Assembly (NCBI GenBank): GCA_030345135.1
Contig: CP128386.1
Location: 3,688,547-3,752,546, forward strand
Direction of reading: 5' to 3'
DNA from: Chitinophagaceae bacterium DXS
GTDB lineage: Bacteria; Bacteroidota; Bacteroidia; Chitinophagales; Chitinophagaceae
DNA length: 64,000 nt
A program made the position numbers and the translations under genes. The notes beneath the pieces were generated by a model. That model did no database searches. It was not told the origin of the DNA and was given only the letters and a program-made list of their open reading frames with translations. Below, one piece after another: positions 53,664-62,037 of this stretch; position 1 is the stretch's first letter, and every line of letters begins with the position of its first letter.

Positions 53664-56600
53664 TTAATCTTCCTTCTTTTCCTCCGTCTCTTCCAGCTTA
53701 CCGGATTCTTTGCTTCTCTTCAACTTTACAACCGGATTTTCCTGGGTGCCTGAAACCGTAAACGGTATGCCGAATATACCAAACGGTGGTAACCCTATTC
53801 TTCCGCTCAGGTTCAATCTTCCATCAAAGCTTACCTGCCCTTCAAATCTTGGGCGGAAGCCAAATACGCGCATTTTTGTCCGCTCTATGGTGATAATATT
53901 ATTCGAGATCGTCGACTTGATATCCACTTTTGAAAGATCAGGATTGCTTAAACTATCCCTGTTCGTTTCCTTACTAACAGCGCTAAATAACTTAAGTCCT
54001 TTTACTTTTACTTTTTGCAAAGACAAGGTACCGCCGCCTTTTAATGAAGGATAAACCGGCATCATGTTTTCGTCCAACTTTCCGCTTAGCGTATAATTTA
54101 GAGAAACAATTCCCTCTGCATTAGCCGCGGAGCTCGCCATATCATGAAACAATTGTATTTCATTATACGCTTTCTTAACATCAAAATTCTGCGCATCAAT
54201 ATGGTAGTCGAACACTGCTTTTTTCGGAGACAACGTCTGGTACGTTGCATTCATCGAAACAGGAGCATCAATCAACGTAAAACCCGTTTTATTCAATTTC
54301 AGTTTGCCACTATCGACCAGAACGCCACCTTTAAAATTCTTTAGCTCGATGCCACTATACATAACACGGTCCGCATTTGCTGTAAGCTGTAATGACAAGT
54401 TAGCAGGAATAATAACAACGCCAGAAGGCTGCGTGGAAGTTTGTTTTGAAGTGGTTGTTGATGAATTATCCGCAAAAGCCATAAACTCATCCACCAAAAA
54501 GTATTTCGTATTAACATCAAAGGTACCTTTTAACGGCGCGTCTGTTTTCGTAGCGTAATTAAGAATATTTTCAAGATATCCTTGCAACACAACAGCTGTT
54601 TTGCCGTAGCTGGCATTAAAATTATTCATCCATATTTTATCCTGGTCAAAACGGAAATTGCCGGACGAAATAACAAAAGGCATTGGGAACAAGTCAGATG
54701 TAAATGCAATCTTTCGCACATCGATTGTGCCATGATTATTCAACTGATCGTAACGTCCCGCAGTTGCGTCTGCCTGCGTACCTGCCAGGGAAACATTGGT
54801 TTTAACATAGCCATCAACATTGTATCCATTTATAGCAAATACCTTGTATATCTTGCCGAGATCAATAATACCACGGGATGTTACAACATACCGCAGGTTA
54901 TCAAAATTACTGAGGTCTGCTCTTAGCCTGAACGGCTGTCCTTCAAAAGAAAATGAGATGGGCTTAATGTTTACATTAAGATCCTGCATTGTACCTTTTG
55001 TTGTTTTCACCATCGCGTCTACCTGGATCTGATCTATTGGAGCTGGATAGTATTTCGTTTTCACAGCGCCATCATTTAAAACAATTTTTGCACTTGTGAC
55101 AGGTAATAATTTTTTCGAAGGATTATAATATCCCTTCGTTACCAAGTCGATGTTCAGTGCACCTTTCAGATCAATACTGTCAACAGGATAAAACTGCTTA
55201 ATACTCGCAAGATCGATCACTGATTGCAGTTGGGCATTCACCGGGTAATCTTTCGCACCGCTCACATGCACAAAACCTTTTAAGAAATTATCAATAGCCT
55301 TTACCTGGATATCGGCGATATCAACAGATGCATGATGAATGTTGTTGTCAGGACATGATGCATTAATATCAAAACTTATTTTATCTATGGCATGAGGAAG
55401 TGATGCATATTTAAAGTAGCCGTCAGTTAGAGATGACGTCAATTTAAAAACGGGAACACTTGTAATAACGGTGTCCACTTGACGAAGACCGCTTTTTACC
55501 ACACCCCTGGCATATTTTCCGTCGGCAGTACAATTTAGCCTGTACTTTCCCTTTATTGCAAAGGACTTGACACCAAAGGCCCTGTTCCATTTTTCAAGAT
55601 CCATATCAGCCCTGATGGCGGCCTTTATGTAAGGTTCATTTAACCCTTTTAGTTGTATAATGGAACTGAAATAATCTTTATCAATATTAAAAAATATAGA
55701 ATCAATATTTACCGATAAGCTATCGGGACTTAACGATGGCAGCTTTGTGTCGAAGTTCAGGAAAAGATTCGTGACAGGTGAAGGCGCATGATTGTTTGCG
55801 ATATAGCCGTCACGTATTTTAAGATTAAATCCAAGATCAGGCATTTTGTTTTCTTCAACAATATATTTCCCAGTCAGGTATGCATCCATTTCCGTTTTAC
55901 CTCTTACATCAGTGCTATCCAGCCATCCGGCGTATTGGGGAGGCAATGCGGTAAATACATCATGAAGATTTGTTGTACGCGAGATCAACCTGAAATCCAT
56001 ATTATATCCCTTCTCCAGGAAGTCGAACTGTCCTTTAAATGCAACCGGAAGCGTATTAATGAGCAAGTCATTTTTTTCAAAGCGAAGCTCTAGTGAATGT
56101 GTGTTAATTTTAGTGACCAGATCTGCGGATACTTTCTTCGAAATGATGTATGGAGTATAATCATACACCAGGTCAAATGATCCAATCTCCATTTTTGAAT
56201 AAAGATCAAATACAGATTTTGACAGATCGCCTTTACCGGTGTAATTGAAATTGTCTGCGCTGATCAATATAGGTATCGACTGATCGTCGTAAAAAAGTTT
56301 ACTTTTTTCTATCTGGATCTTTTCAATTTTCAAAGAAGCGCTGCTGCTGTCATTTGGATTGACAGATGCCGTTGTATCCGACTTATACACATTGTAATTT
56401 GCCTGTCCCTTATCATTCACTAAGATCCGAATAGCAGCATTTGAAAGATAAATTTCATTTATATTGATGCTGGACTTAAACACGGTAGAAAGATCTACGC
56501 CAAACGCAACTTCTTTTGCTGCGATCAGTGTATCCTGGCTGTAAGGAGCAGATCCTTTCAGCGTAAAATCATACAAAGTGAGTGTAAGCGAAGGAAAGTG

Positions 56601-56795
56601 TTTAAAGAATGAAAGCCTCGCTTTTGAAAAATTGAGTTCACTTGTAATAGCATTGTTCGCCCACGATTTTATTTTTTTGGAAACAAAGCCCGGGAAGATC
56701 ATGGGCAGAAGAAACATTAGCAACACAATACTGCCTATTACAATGCCTGAAGTCTTAAGTGTCTTTCGTAAAATTTTTCTACCTGAAATTTTCAT
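53664..56795 (-). CDS. AsmA-family protein
   Basis: A 1043-residue protein with one N-terminal TM helix (about 17-37) and a long periplasmic beta-groove region of the AsmA/TamB kind. Family members help move phospholipid or assemble the outer membrane. It begins with IVIGSIVLLMFLLPMIFPGFVSKKIKSWANNAITSELNFSKARLSFFKHFPSLTLTLYDFTLKG and ends in an AsmA C-terminal domain (GRLNLSGRIGLPPFGIFGIPFTVSGTQENPVVKLK). Length is in the normal range for Bacteroidota. No operon partner. Confidence 0.9.
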   Translation of the reverse strand: MKISGRKILRKTLKTSGIVIGSIVLLMFLLPMIFPGFVSKKIKSWANNAITSELNFSKARLSFFKHFPSLTLTLYDFTLKGSAPYSQDTLIAAKEVAFGVDLSTVFKSSININEIYLSNAAIRILVNDKGQANYNVYKSDTTASVNPNDSSSASLKIEKIQIEKSKLFYDDQSIPILISADNFNYTGKGDLSKSVFDLYSKMEIGSFDLVYDYTPYIISKKVSADLVTKINTHSLELRFEKNDLLINTLPVAFKGQFDFLEKGYNMDFRLISRTTNLHDVFTALPPQYAGWLDSTDVRGKTEMDAYLTGKYIVEENKMPDLGFNLKIRDGYIANNHAPSPVTNLFLNFDTKLPSLSPDSLSVNIDSIFFNIDKDYFSSIIQLKGLNEPYIKAAIRADMDLEKWNRAFGVKSFAIKGKYRLNCTADGKYARGVVKSGLRQVDTVITSVPVFKLTSSLTDGYFKYASLPHAIDKISFDINASCPDNNIHHASVDIADIQVKAIDNFLKGFVHVSGAKDYPVNAQLQSVIDLASIKQFYPVDSIDLKGALNIDLVTKGYYNPSKKLLPVTSAKIVLNDGAVKTKYYPAPIDQIQVDAMVKTTKGTMQDLNVNIKPISFSFEGQPFRLRADLSNFDNLRYVVTSRGIIDLGKIYKVFAINGYNVDGYVKTNVSLAGTQADATAGRYDQLNNHGTIDVRKIAFTSDLFPMPFVISSGNFRFDQDKIWMNNFNASYGKTAVVLQGYLENILNYATKTDAPLKGTFDVNTKYFLVDEFMAFADNSSTTTSKQTSTQPSGVVIIPANLSLQLTANADRVMYSGIELKNFKGGVLVDSGKLKLNKTGFTLIDAPVSMNATYQTLSPKKAVFDYHIDAQNFDVKKAYNEIQLFHDMASSAANAEGIVSLNYTLSGKLDENMMPVYPSLKGGGTLSLQKVKVKGLKLFSAVSKETNRDSLSNPDLSKVDIKSTISNNIITIERTKMRVFGFRPRFEGQVSFDGRLNLSGRIGLPPFGIFGIPFTVSGTQENPVVKLKRSKESGKLEETEEKKED

Positions 56796-56949
56796 AACCT
56801 GTAAACTGCCTTGAAAAAACTGTATTGAACAATTTAAATGGACGGGTTATCATAGGGAAGATCAATCGTTTTTATGTGCTACGGATGATTGAATTTAAGT
56901 TTTTGCTTCCTTTTATGCAATAGCAAATTTAAAGACAACAACCGCTAGC

Positions 56950-57693
56950 TCATTTCTTTTCAAACAACCACCAAAAACGCCTGCGCTGCCCTACTTTAAA
57001 ATTACCGGAGATGTACTTGCTTATGTGGTTAATTGCATCATCCATATCATCCGTAATTAACACAAGTTTCATATCCTGAGCCGATATTGTTCCCTTTTCT
57101 ATAAGGCTGTTCATGTACGCCACCAGCTCAGTATGGTATTCCGTTCCATAAACCACAATAGGAAAGTCTTGTATAACCTGCGTTTGCACGAGCGTTAATG
57201 TTTCAAAAAACTCATCCATCGTACCAAACCCGCCGGGCATAATAATAAAAGCATAAGAATATTTTACCAGCAACACTTTTCTTACAAAAAAGAAATCGAT
57301 ATTGAGCGATTTATGTAAATACGGGTTTGCATGCTGCTCGTGAGGCAACACTATATTAACACCGACAGACATACCATTGTTCTCGAAAGCACCTTTATTT
57401 GCCGCCTCCATTATTCCTGGTCCACCTCCTGTCATTGTTGTCATTCCCATCGCAGCTATGCGTTTTCCAAACTCGACCGCAGCTTCATAGTATTGATGTC
57501 CCGGCTTAAACCGTGCGGAACCAAATACGGTAATACATGGTCCTACAAAATGCAATGTTCTGAACCCCTTAACAAACTGTTTTACAACACGCCACATAAA
57601 AGTAAGCTCATACATCCTGGGTTTCGGCCCTTCGAGGGATACATCCGTTCTGGCAGGGATAATTCTGGTAGGAACACTTTTCACTTTTTCCAT
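56950..57693 (-). CDS. LOG-family Rossmann-fold protein (TIGR00730)
   Basis: A 247-residue protein of the lysine-decarboxylase-like/LOG family (cytokinin-activating phosphoribohydrolase and nucleotide 5'-monophosphate nucleosidase relatives). Markers are TGGGPGIMEAANKGAF and the PGGFGTMDEFFETLTL motif (PGGxGTxxE). The start is set at 57693 (MEKVKSVPTRIIPART); the frame is open to 57810 but the upstream 39 codons lie in a CACGGAG-type repeat and look non-coding. Substrate unknown. Confidence 0.88.
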   Translation of the reverse strand: MEKVKSVPTRIIPARTDVSLEGPKPRMYELTFMWRVVKQFVKGFRTLHFVGPCITVFGSARFKPGHQYYEAAVEFGKRIAAMGMTTMTGGGPGIMEAANKGAFENNGMSVGVNIVLPHEQHANPYLHKSLNIDFFFVRKVLLVKYSYAFIIMPGGFGTMDEFFETLTLVQTQVIQDFPIVVYGTEYHTELVAYMNSLIEKGTISAQDMKLVLITDDMDDAINHISKYISGNFKVGQRRRFWWLFEKK

Positions 57694-57743
57694 ATCTGCA
57701 AAATCAATACAAATTATGTTAATGATGAAATAATTTTTTTTGA

Positions 57744-57960
57744 AAACCACGGAGGCACGGGCGACACCGAGAAACACGGCGATCTTTTGCCACCAAGACA
57801 GAAAGAACACGAAGGGACACTAAGTAAGCTTCTTTGTGCTGCTTAGTGACCTTAGTGCCCTGAAGGTTGGCAATAATGTGGAAAACGTATAACGTATAAC
57901 TTACAACGTATGACCAGTTCTAAGCTTTACGCTTTAGGCTTTAAGCTAACTTACCACTTT
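57744..57960. repeat. ACCACGGAGGCACGG, CGTATAACGTATAAC and AAGCTTTACGC word repeats
   Basis: Three word families in a row in the divergent gap between the LOG and exonuclease III genes: GGCACGGGCGACACCGAG, then AAAACGTATAACGTATAAC, then CTTTACGCTTTAGGC. The last overlaps the promoter of xth. Confidence 0.7.
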
Positions 57961-57987
57961 GCCCTTACTCCATTAAGCTTTATTTTG
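57958..57987 (+). promoter_or_regulatory. Possible promoter of the exonuclease III gene
   Basis: TTTG (57958-57961), 19 bases, then TATTTTG (57981-57987), close to TTTG-N19-TAnnTTTG but one T short. About 20 bases before the ATG. Confidence 0.5.
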
Positions 57988-58007
57988 CACCCGCTAAAAC
58001 ATTAACC

Positions 58008-58778
58008 ATGCGTGTTATTTCATACAACGTAAACGGATTACGTGCTGCTATTACCAAGGGTTTTATTGATTGGCTGGCTACAGATCCGGCTGACGTGATA
58101 TGTCTGCAGGAAACAAAAGCGCATAAAGACAATGTGGATTATGCAAGAATTGAGGCCCTTGGGTATGAGACTTACTGGTTCTCAGCTGAAAAAAAAGGAT
58201 ATAGTGGCGTAGCCATTTTCACAAAAATAAAGCCTGACAATGTGCAGTTTGGGAATGGCATTATGCAGAGCGATGCCGAAGGTCGTGTAATCAGGGCCGA
58301 TTATGGAGATATTACGCTTATTAATGCTTATTTCCCTTCCGGAACAAGCGGTGATGAAAGACAAACTTATAAATACCAATGGCTGGATGAATTCCTGGAA
58401 TATTTAAGTGTACTTAGAAAAACAAGGCCCAAACTGATCGTAACCGGTGATTACAACATTGCACACAAGGAAGTTGATATACATGATCCGAAAGGAAATA
58501 AAAAGTCATCAGGTTTCTTACCGGAAGAAAGAGAATGGCTGGACAAAATGCTGGCCAACGGATTTGTTGATACGTTCCGCTGTGTGAGGCCGGATGAGCT
58601 ACACCGCTACAGTTGGTGGAGCCAGCGTTTTCCGTCTGTTCGCCTGCAAAATAAAGGATGGCGTATTGATTATATAACCGTAACCGAAAATCTGAAAAAG
58701 CAGATTGTTGACGCTGAGATCTATCCGGATATTAAGCACAGTGATCATTGCCCGGTATTTTTAGAGCTGAAAGCATAG
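58008..58778 (+). CDS. xth: Exodeoxyribonuclease III (AP endonuclease)
   Basis: A 256-residue EEP-family nuclease that cleaves at abasic sites and trims 3' ends in base-excision repair. Metal/catalytic motifs are SYNVNGLRAAI, CLQETKAH, GDYNIAHKEVDIHDPKGN, the Arg/Trp patch RYSWWSQRF and the C-terminal HSDHCPVFL. Length normal. Cytoplasmic. The stop is followed by an AAGCTTAAAGCC repeat. Confidence 0.96.
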   Translation: MRVISYNVNGLRAAITKGFIDWLATDPADVICLQETKAHKDNVDYARIEALGYETYWFSAEKKGYSGVAIFTKIKPDNVQFGNGIMQSDAEGRVIRADYGDITLINAYFPSGTSGDERQTYKYQWLDEFLEYLSVLRKTRPKLIVTGDYNIAHKEVDIHDPKGNKKSSGFLPEEREWLDKMLANGFVDTFRCVRPDELHRYSWWSQRFPSVRLQNKGWRIDYITVTENLKKQIVDAEIYPDIKHSDHCPVFLELKA

Positions 58779-58945
58779 TTTTAAGCTTAAAGCCCAAAGC
58801 CTAAAGCTTAAAACCATGCGAAGAATTAAAGCAACCAGACTGTGCGCAAACTAAGAAGTAAGCTTTAGAATTACTTATATGGCTTTACATTTTGAACTGG
58901 AGAAGTGACTAGCTTTAGGCTTTAAGCTTTACGCTTTGAGCTTCT
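58776..58945. repeat. Inverted TTAAAGCCTAAAGC words
   Basis: The left arm TTTTAAGCTTAAAGCCC... AAAGCCTAAAGC (58778-58815) starts at the xth stop, and the right arm TAGGCTTTAAGCTTTACGC... (58908-58942) is the inverted form. The two can pair. Confidence 0.8.
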
Positions 58946-58957
58946 AAAATTCATCTT

Positions 58958-59263
58958 ATGTTAATCTACAACGTTACCGTAAAGGTTGATTTATCTATAC
59001 ACGAACTGTGGCTACAATGGCTGCAGGATATTTATATTCCCGAAATATTGGGTACCGGCTGCTTTGTAAAGCATCAGTTATTGCACTTGCTGGAGTTGGA
59101 TGACCGGGAAGGAATTACCTATGCTATACAATATTATGCAGAAAGCAAGGCCAATTATAACCGGTATATAAGTCTGTACAACCAGGGGTTTTTACAGCAG
59201 GAAAAGGCCGCCTGGGGCAATAAAACCGTGCATTTTGCCACTATTATGGAGGTTGTGAATTGA
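58958..59263 (+). CDS. DUF4286 family protein
   Basis: A 101-residue protein of a Bacteroidota-specific family: IYNVTVKVDLSIHELWLQWLQDIYIPEILGTGCFVKHQLL is the recognisable core, resembling a small antibiotic-biosynthesis-monooxygenase-like ferredoxin fold. No catalytic residues are evident. Function unknown. Lies between xth and the two HU genes. Confidence 0.85.
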   Translation: MLIYNVTVKVDLSIHELWLQWLQDIYIPEILGTGCFVKHQLLHLLELDDREGITYAIQYYAESKANYNRYISLYNQGFLQQEKAAWGNKTVHFATIMEVVN

Positions 59264-59353
59264 TTGTGGAAATCTATTTTTATTGTTGTTGGCCAATGCA
59301 AAAACTGTTGTATATTTCTTTTAAACCCGCGACAGCACTGCATTTTAATATAT

Positions 59354-59405
59354 AATCTTCTGAAATCCTTTACAGCAAAGGGTTTCAGAAGATTTAAGAT
59401 TTTTT
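59354..59405 (+). terminator. Long hairpin terminator; dispersed palindrome, copy 2
   Basis: An 18-bp stem with one G-U pair (59354-59371 with 59377-59394) and a 5-base loop, followed by AAGATTTTTT. It shares AAAGGGTTTCAGAAGATT with the element at 6239-6277, so a mobile or duplicated palindrome may have been co-opted as terminator. Confidence 0.75.
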
Positions 59406-59497
59406 CTTGCAATTGCACAATATGTTCATTTACGCTGAATCCCTTGCACTGTGCGAGGTACAGCAAATGCCCAATATAAAAACTTAACAAAATTTAT

Positions 59498-59527
59498 TTT
59501 GTTGATATGTAAAACCTAATACATTTG
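59498..59527 (+). promoter_or_regulatory. Bacteroidetes-type promoter of the first HU gene
   Basis: TTTG (59498-59501), an 18-base spacer and TACATTTG (59520-59527) match the TTTG-N19-TAnnTTTG pattern. The first HU start codon is 33 bases downstream. Confidence 0.65.
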
Positions 59528-59559
59528 TTATGATTTACTAACAACAAAAAATCATAACT

Positions 59560-59835
59560 ATGAACAAAGCTGAATTGGTTGCCAAAATTGCAGAAGATGC
59601 AGGCATCACAAAAACCCAGGCCAACGCTACATTAGATTCTTTTACAACTGCTGTAGCAAAATCTTTGAAAAAAGGTGATTCTGTTACTTTAGTAGGTTTT
59701 GGTACTTTTTCTGTTACCAAAAGAGCTGCACGTACAGGACGTAACCCACAAACAGGCGCAACTATTAAAATTGCGGCAAAAAAAGTAGCGAAATTTAAAG
59801 CTGGCGCAGATCTTGCAAAGACTGTAAACAAATAG
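59560..59835 (+). CDS. HU-family nucleoid DNA-binding protein (first of two)
   Basis: A 91-residue HU protein that bends and compacts DNA. The DNA-clamping arm is seen in VGFGTFSVTKRAARTGRNPQTG and the dimer helices in MNKAELVAKIAEDAG. The second HU gene starts 28 bases later and is closely similar, so the two are tandem paralogues, probably in one transcript, able to form homo- or heterodimers. Confidence 0.95.
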   Translation: MNKAELVAKIAEDAGITKTQANATLDSFTTAVAKSLKKGDSVTLVGFGTFSVTKRAARTGRNPQTGATIKIAAKKVAKFKAGADLAKTVNK

Positions 59836-59862
59836 TTTTTAATTATTTTAAATAGAACAATC

Positions 59863-60132
59863 ATGAACAAAGCTGAATTGGTAGCTAAACTTGCGGATGA
59901 TGCTGGTGTAACTAAAACACAGGCTAACGCTGCATTAGATTCTTTTGTAGAAGCTGTTACTAAAACTTTAAAAGGTGGTGGTAAAGTAACGCTGGTAGGT
60001 TTCGGTACTTTCTCTGTATCTAAACGTGCTGCACGCACTGGCCGTAATCCTCAGACCGGCGAAACAATCAAAATTAAAGCGAAAAAAGTTGCTCGCTTTA
60101 AAGCTGGTAAAGAACTGTCTGAAAAAATCTAA
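59863..60132 (+). CDS. HU-family nucleoid DNA-binding protein (second of two)
   Basis: An 89-residue HU protein. It shares the N-terminus MNKAELVAKLADDAG and the arm RAARTGRNPQTGETIKIKAKKVARFKAG with the preceding gene and differs mainly in residues 27-45 and the tail. No separate promoter is evident. A strong terminator closes the pair at 60150-60188. Confidence 0.95.
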   Translation: MNKAELVAKLADDAGVTKTQANAALDSFVEAVTKTLKGGGKVTLVGFGTFSVSKRAARTGRNPQTGETIKIKAKKVARFKAGKELSEKI

Positions 60133-60149
60133 CTAGTTTGGATTATATC

Positions 60150-60188
60150 AAAAAAGCAGAAGTGTTGCATAACGCTTCTGCTTTTTTA
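60150..60188 (+). terminator. Intrinsic terminator of the HU pair
   Basis: Stem of about 16 bp AAAAAGCAGAAGTGTT/AACGCTTCTGCTTTTT with a GCAT loop and T run, 18 bases after the second HU stop. Confidence 0.9.
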
Positions 60189-60214
60189 TTTCTCTCCCAC
60201 TTACATTATTTTTT

Positions 60215-60262
60215 TGGTTACACAGAGAAACAGCCGGAGAAGACACAGAGTGCCACAGAGCT
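60215..60262. repeat. TACACAGAGAAACAGC word repeat
   Basis: CACAGAGAAACAGCCGGAG and GACACAGAGTGCCACAGAG units, of the CACAGAG family also found at 41160-41290 and 53440-53600. Confidence 0.6.
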
Positions 60263-60384
60263 TTTGCAAGTATGATCTATCATTTTCTTTGCGCTTGTCT
60301 ACTTCACACGATTTAGTCGATATGGCGCTCAATACTCATCAGTTCTACTGAATATAATCAACCCACAGCACATCAATCTCTCTT

Positions 60385-60445
60385 ACCTATCTTATAATCT
60401 TACACGTCTTACGGTCTTACTATCTTACTCTCTTACTGTCTTAAC
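60385..60445. repeat. TCTTACGG word repeat (GTAAGA family)
   Basis: TCTTACCTATC, TCTTACACGTCTTACGG and CTTACTGTC units. On the minus strand the run contains the TAA stop of the SH3b/nuclease-like gene (CAGTAAGAGAGTAAG). Confidence 0.8.
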
Positions 60446-61449
60446 TCAAGCTTCTCCCCCTCCGCATCATAATAAAACTCATCATCCGCCCCACAGTTAT
60501 ATGGCATTAAAAATTCCCTGTCAAGGTTATTATTCTCCACATCTTTTAGCGGAACAAGAAACAATGTCTCGGGATCAGAAGCTTTTCCACCCACACCTAT
60601 AACAAGATAGACAGGTTTATTTTCATCTTCAGCATATTGTTTATAATTGTTAAGCAGAGAAGATTCGAGTTCAATTTTATCGTTAAAAAAATAGTGCCGC
60701 CACTTGCACTCAAGTCCGAACGCACGATTTATTTTTTCGCCATTTTTAGTGCCGCTAAACATGATCTCAAAATCTGGATGCTTGTTTGACTGAGCAAATA
60801 TTCCTTCCACATACTTATCCGATCGCCAGCGTTTGATTGATAAAGATGGATTCTTACTTAATTTCTTAATGATAAATTGTTCAAACGCGTCGCCCTTGTC
60901 TTCACCCTCTGCAAGAGGAATATAATCCGGCATATGTTCTTCGACAGCATTCACCACCGGTGGCACAGGGTCGTTCTCACTCACAATTGTCTCCGTTGGA
61001 ATACGCTCCGTTTGCATTGGAACAGTTGCTACCGTTTTTTTAACCGGTGGAGTTGGCTTATCGAGTTTTGCCCGGATCCATTTATACAGGAAGTAAAGAA
61101 CAATTATGATCAGCAACCATTTAAACAGCTTGCCAATAAAGCTCCAAAAACCGCCACTACCAGGTCTGTCCTTTACATCTATTTTCTCGATCATTTGTGC
61201 AGCCACAAAACCCCTTGTATTGTTTTTAATGGCTACCACTTCCATCCATCCTTTTAAATCATGAATGGCTTCAAGGGTATCTCCTTTTAGTGCAACTGTG
61301 ATGGTATTGTAATTCTTGCCGGGACCACTCCTGATATTTAATCCATCTACTGTCACGCGGTAATACTGTTGTGCAATCGCAGAAGAACCGGTTGCGAAAA
61401 CAAGACCGGTAATCAATAAAATGCTTAAATATTTTAAACAATGCTTCAT
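60433..61449 (-). CDS. Membrane protein with extracytoplasmic SH3b domain and cytoplasmic PD-(D/E)XK nuclease-like domain
   Basis: A 338-residue protein with an unusual order: Sec signal peptide (1-27, ending AIAQ), bacterial SH3 domain (28-90; GLNIRSGPGKNYNTI and GWMEVVAI), a Gly linker, one TM helix at about 104-123 followed by positive KWIRAKLDK, a Pro/Thr-rich linker (130-180), and a C-terminal domain (185-315). The latter contains GDAFEQFI (Glu190), HPDFEIMF (Asp226) and FGLECKWR (Glu247, Lys249), the pattern of a PD-(D/E)XK phosphodiesterase core, then strand YLVIGVGG. The signal plus positive-inside rule puts SH3b outside and nuclease inside. No named family recognised. Confidence 0.75.
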   Translation of the reverse strand: MKHCLKYLSILLITGLVFATGSSAIAQQYYRVTVDGLNIRSGPGKNYNTITVALKGDTLEAIHDLKGWMEVVAIKNNTRGFVAAQMIEKIDVKDRPGSGGFWSFIGKLFKWLLIIIVLYFLYKWIRAKLDKPTPPVKKTVATVPMQTERIPTETIVSENDPVPPVVNAVEEHMPDYIPLAEGEDKGDAFEQFIIKKLSKNPSLSIKRWRSDKYVEGIFAQSNKHPDFEIMFSGTKNGEKINRAFGLECKWRHYFFNDKIELESSLLNNYKQYAEDENKPVYLVIGVGGKASDPETLFLVPLKDVENNNLDREFLMPYNCGADDEFYYDAEGEKLELRQ

Positions 61450-61682
61450 AACACAGGTTAAGGACGATCATTTTTCGACGCCGTGCCTCAGCCATAACGA
61501 ATATATACCAAATTCATAAAATATTTAGAAACAAAGAAACCAGCCGATTTACTTTAAAAAGATGACAAAAAATGGCATTTATAATCATCGAAGTAGCCTA
61601 AAAACCATTCTTACTTTTTTAAGTAAATAGTTTTTTGCATTTTTGCAGCTACCAAATTATTCATTTATTAAAAAAATACGTC

Positions 61683-61802
61683 ATGGGAAGAGGTGATAAA
61701 AAAACCAAAAAAGGTAAAATATTTAAAGGTTCTTTTGGCAAAAGCCGTTTAGCAAGACCTTCAAAAGCTAAAAAAGCTGCTGCAGAAAAAAAAGAAGCTT
61801 AA
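61683..61802 (+). CDS. 30S ribosomal protein THX-like peptide
   Basis: A 39-residue highly basic peptide starting MGRGDKKTKKGKIFKGSFG and continuing with SRLARPSKAKK, matching Bacteroidota ribosomal protein THX (small-subunit head). It is well expressed in form: a leader rich in A/T precedes it and a terminator follows. A TTTTTTGCATTTTTGC stretch upstream resembles the promoters of ribosomal genes in this phylum. Confidence 0.9.
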   Translation: MGRGDKKTKKGKIFKGSFGKSRLARPSKAKKAAAEKKEA

Positions 61803-61824
61803 TTAATTATACAAAAGCTTGACG

Positions 61825-61862
61825 TACGGATCAGTTCTTAGGAATGATCCGTATTTCTTTTT
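61825..61862 (+). terminator. Intrinsic terminator of the THX gene
   Basis: Nine-base-pair stem TACGGATCA/TGATCCGTA with an 11-base loop followed by a T-rich run, 23 bases after the THX stop. Confidence 0.85.
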
Positions 61863-62037
61863 ATAAAAGGATTATTTCTACTCAATCCTGATAACTATCT
61901 TCCGTACTCCTCCGTCATCTATAAAATATCTTCGTTTAGTATCAGGCATTACTTTTAATGCAACACAGTCTGCATTGGCCAAAGATTTGTATCTTATCCA
62001 TAAGCTCCTTTTTGTCCAACACATAAAACGGATTAAC

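Noticed and set aside
57694-57810. N-terminal extension of the LOG-family protein
   Set aside because: The extra 39 codons fall in a CACGGAG word repeat and do not resemble LOG N-termini; MEKVKSVPTRI is the better start.
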